A stretch of 64,000 nucleotides of DNA from Morella rubra (taxonomy: Eukaryota; Streptophyta; Magnoliopsida; Fagales; Myricaceae). The position numbers and the translations under genes were made by a program. The notes below the pieces were generated by a model, which was not told the origin of the DNA, ran no database searches, and saw nothing but the letters and a program-made list of their open reading frames with translations. This document shows, in pieces, positions 61,301-64,000 of this stretch. Positions within the stretch are counted from its first letter, which is position 1; the number at the start of each line of letters is the position of its first letter. The stretch lies in NCBI GenBank assembly GCA_003952965.2, contig RXIC02000422.1, positions 1 through 64,000 on the forward strand. The letters run 5' to 3'.

Positions 61301-62531
61301 CGAGACTCTTCCTATATGAGGATGGAAAAAAATGTTCTGCTTTGGCATTATCCACAATGCTTTTTACGTTATCAACACATACCAGTTGTTACACGCTTCT
61401 TCTGTCCACCAGAAATACCCCTTCTCATATCATCTCCCACCATGATATCAGCACAGATATCCAATCCAAGTATCTGTTGGAAGCCCATCAGAAATTAGGT
61501 TAGTTATAAAACTGACAAGAAAGTAGTACTACATGGATAAGAACCAACAAGCAAATCACTGAACCTTGAGAACATAATCTGTGATCAAACTTGTCTCCTG
61601 TCCTGCCATAGCCGTTGCTTTCATGAAGGCATCAATTTCAGGATCTGGTTTGATTCCCGCTTCTTTCTCCCGTCTAGACAACTCTAACAGCATTTCATAC
61701 CGGGTTCCAACTCCTAAGCAACGTCCTGAGAAATCCATTGTCTCACGTACCGTCATCTCACCATAATGGAGATCATGCTGACTAATATAGGCACAGGTCC
61801 TTTGAGGTACGAATTCCTTGAATTCATGACCACAGTAGGTGACTTTCCCAGCTACCTGTTCATAGTCCGATTCAATGATACGTGTGCAAAACTAATAGGC
61901 TGTAAGTGTCAATAAGAATACATAAGGTATGAGAAGCTGATGACATACCCTTAAATCATCATCCAGTTTCCCTGCAAGTGCTTGTAAAAACGTTGTTTTC
62001 CCTGACGCAGGGGGCCCTAGAAGCAATGTCATCCTTAAAATGGAAAAAATAAATAAATAAATCAGCCCATGAACATTATAGTACTAACAATAAGTCCTTT
62101 CCTTTTAGAGGGAAAAACAAGTCGTATGCAACATCCTAGTTTTGATGGAATCTCAGCATATATAACATATGAAATTGTAGCAACCGATACAAATCCTTTA
62201 ATATCTGCTCAGTCCACGAACATACCTTGAAGGTCTGACAATGCCATTCACATCCTTGAGTATTTTGACAACTCTTTTCTTTGATGGAGAGAGCCCGATC
62301 ATTGCAATAGCTCCCTGTTCACATTATAGATTATAAATTAGAAGAAATATATTAGAATTACCAATAGAAAGCCCGAACAAGAGATGAAATAATTACTGTG
62401 AAGGTTATACCTCTATTGTATTCATGGTGGAATTAAGCAGAGTTGGAAGTGCTCTGGTCCCAACATATGCGTCTCCCTCCACCGATAACTGTTGGAATCT
62501 AACTTCAATCTTAGGGATCTCTATCCCTACC
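55361..62531 (-). pseudogene. PDR-type ABCG transporter, copy 2: exon 1 missing, frameshift in exon 13
   Basis: Exons 2-20 align with copy 1 (roughly 95% identical by eye, introns alignable): 62531-62411, 62314-62226, 62033-61949, 61855-61565, 61473-61383, 61060-60160, 60033-59873, 59653-59550, about 59384-59225, 59129-59048, 58778-58648, 58398-58065, 57888-57598, then smaller ones to 55361. NBD1 motifs AFFMDEIS and the second GVSGAGKTT and [16 protein letters not shown] are kept. Exon 1, which encodes the first 120 residues in copy 1, does not exist here: upstream sequence matches copy 1 intron 1 to about 63118 and then turns into an inverted copy. Exon 13 has one extra G at about 58188-58189, which shifts the frame after NQATFA, just before the VSGYCEQN block. 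Both defects make a functional transporter very unlikely. Confidence 0.93.
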
Positions 62532-64000
62532 CTGTTCGCATAAAAATTTAATTATCAATACTATTGCAGATGGATGACCAAAGTCCTAACTTTCTTTCTA
62601 AACAAAAAGAAAAAGAAAACAACAGACAAAAGGAAACACAAACAGCAAAATAGAAACTTGAAAGAACTCTGACGATTTCGTGTTTCCAACAAATGCATTT
62701 CGCTTTCATAAATCAATTGGAAGTTGGACGAAGAGCATAAAGAAGTCTTATGGCGTTCTCTTCGGTTTCCATGCATTGTTTCTGTATGAACTTTGACACA
62801 TTAAGAGCTATCACTTTTAGAACTTTGACACATTGTGATTTGAAAGTAATAAATTGTCTTATTACCGAAGTTCTAAGAATGAATTTAAAACCAGTAGCTA
62901 AGATTTGAAGAACCCCTCCAATAGAATACTCATGAAAATGTACCATTGATCGGTTCAATTTTTTTCCTTTTCCTAGCATCTTCCGACAACAATCCACAAT
63001 TATATAAGCGAACATCTAGTATTCAGTTACTTAGAAAAAAAAATAAAGAACATCTAGTATTCAGCTGCTCAGAAGAGATGGATAGTGAGAGGAGTGAAAC
63101 CCGAACCACACTTAATTTTTTTTTCTAAGTAAAAACTGAATACTAGATGTTCGCTTATATAATTGTGGATTGTTGTCGGAAGATGCTAGGAAAAGGAAAA
63201 AAATTGAACCGATCAATGGTACATTTTCATGAGTATTCTATTGGAGGGGTTCTTCAAATCTTAGCTACTGGTTTTAAATTCATTCTTAGAACTTCGGTAA
63301 TAAGACAATTTATTACTTTCAAATCACAATGTGTCAAAGTTCTAAAAGTGATAGCTCTTAATGTGTCAAAGTTCATACAGAAACAATGCATGGAAACCGA
63401 AGAGAACGCCATAAGACTTCTTTATGCTCTTCGTCCAACTTCCAATTGATTTATGAAAGCGAAATGCATTTGTTGGAAACACGAAATCGTCAGAGTTCTT
63501 TCAATTTCTATTTTGCTGTTTGTGTTTCCTTTTGTCTGTTGTTTTCTTTTTCTTTTTGTTTAGCAAGAAATTCAGGACTTTGGTCTCCATTCTGCAAATA
63601 GTATTGATAATTAAATTTTTATGCGAACAGGGTAGGGATAGAGATCCCTAAGATTGAAGTTAGATTCCAACAGTTATCGGTGGAGGGAGACGCATATGTT
63701 GGGACCAGAGCACTTCCAACTCTGCTTAATTCCACCTTGAATACAATAGAGGTATAACCTTCACAGTAATTATTTCATCTCTTGTTCGGGCTTTCTATTG
63801 GTAATTCTAATATATTTCTTCTAATTTATAATCTATAATGTGAACAGGGAGCTATTGCAATGATCGGGCTCTCTCCATCAAAGAAAAGAGTTGTCAAAAT
63901 ACTCAAGGATGTGAATGGCATTGTCAGACCTTCAAGGTATGTTCGTGGACTGAGCAGATATTAAAGGATTTGTATCGGTTGCTACAATTTCATATGTTAT
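62162..64000. repeat. Large inverted repeat (near-palindrome) of the ABCG 5' region
   Basis: Arms 62162-63041 and 63116-64000 are reverse complements about an axis near 63081, with a spacer of about 74 bp. Arms differ at scattered positions (Met/Leu codon in exon 2, a 3-bp indel next to AAGTAACTG, several changes near 62560-62600), roughly 97-98% identical by eye. The right arm runs to the window edge, so the true length is unknown. The spacer repeats GAACATCTAGTATTCAG from the left arm. Confidence 0.95.
63631..64000 (+). pseudogene. PDR-type ABCG transporter, copy 3, inverted, 5' part only in window
   Basis: Plus-strand exons 2 (63631-63751) and 3 (63848-63936) match copies 1 and 2 with intact splice sites. 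Exon 2 reads [20 protein letters not shown] and on to STLNTIE, with Leu where copies 1 and 2 have Met; exon 3 reads [20 protein letters not shown]. No exon 1 lies upstream, because only intron-1-like sequence and then inverted copy 2 are there. Whether the rest is complete lies beyond the window. It is a probable pseudogene or fragment. Confidence 0.88.

Noticed and set aside
62162..64000. The palindrome as a simple assembly or chimeric-read artefact
   Set aside because: The arms differ by several substitutions and small indels and contain a unique spacer, which a fold-back artefact of one molecule would not show. It is not fully excluded without raw reads.
1..64000. CRISPR arrays, bacterial operons, rRNA or tRNA genes
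   Set aside because: No regular repeat-spacer array, no Shine-Dalgarno-linked gene strings and no structural RNA signature were seen; this is plant nuclear DNA.

Overview
This is nuclear DNA of a flowering plant, most likely a eudicot. The evidence is many short exons with GT-AG introns, plant-specific families (tRNA isopentenyltransferase with a C-terminal zinc finger, a DUF662/RAB6-interacting-golgin-like protein, full-size PDR-type ABCG transporters) and dense nested plant transposable elements. I cannot name the species.

Layout. (1) 1-800: a short non-LTR element with a 10-bp target-site duplication. (2) 1701-7546, minus: a complete 10-exon tRNA dimethylallyltransferase gene (IPT2 type, 482 codons), with a truncated LINE in its second intron and a GA microsatellite touching the start codon. 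(3) 7.6-14.3 kb: mostly anonymous DNA, with a second copy of the GC-rich non-LTR family and a MULE-type MITE. (4) 14308-15916, plus: a complete 4-exon gene for a 173-residue coiled-coil protein. (5) 16.7-18.9 kb: a third GC-rich element split by a solo LTR. (6) 19226-28535, minus: an intact 20-exon PDR-type ABCG transporter gene (1447 codons, all exon phases agree), with a solo LTR in intron 3. (7) 30.4-55.0 kb: a transposon island. It holds a decayed MuDR-like pair (GRF zinc-finger ORF and mudrA-like transposase, convergent), a 4.3-kb hAT element with an 8-bp TSD, three copia-type solo LTRs with perfect 5-bp TSDs, a TRIM element, a Ty3/gypsy chromovirus with both LTRs, and a decayed LINE. (8) 55361-62531, minus: a second ABCG copy that is a pseudogene, lacking exon 1 and carrying a 1-bp frameshift in exon 13. 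(9) 63116-64000, plus: the start of a third ABCG copy in inverted orientation, forming a large near-palindrome with copy 2.

The host genes do not form a functional cluster. IPT2 belongs to tRNA modification and cis-zeatin supply, the coiled-coil protein probably to Golgi trafficking, and the ABCG genes to plasma-membrane export. The main story is a local ABCG duplication, split by about 26 kb of nested transposons, in which one copy stayed intact, one decayed, and a fold-back rearrangement joined two exon-1-less copies head to head. That inverted repeat is the best candidate for something functionally unusual, namely a possible source of double-stranded RNA against the intact gene.
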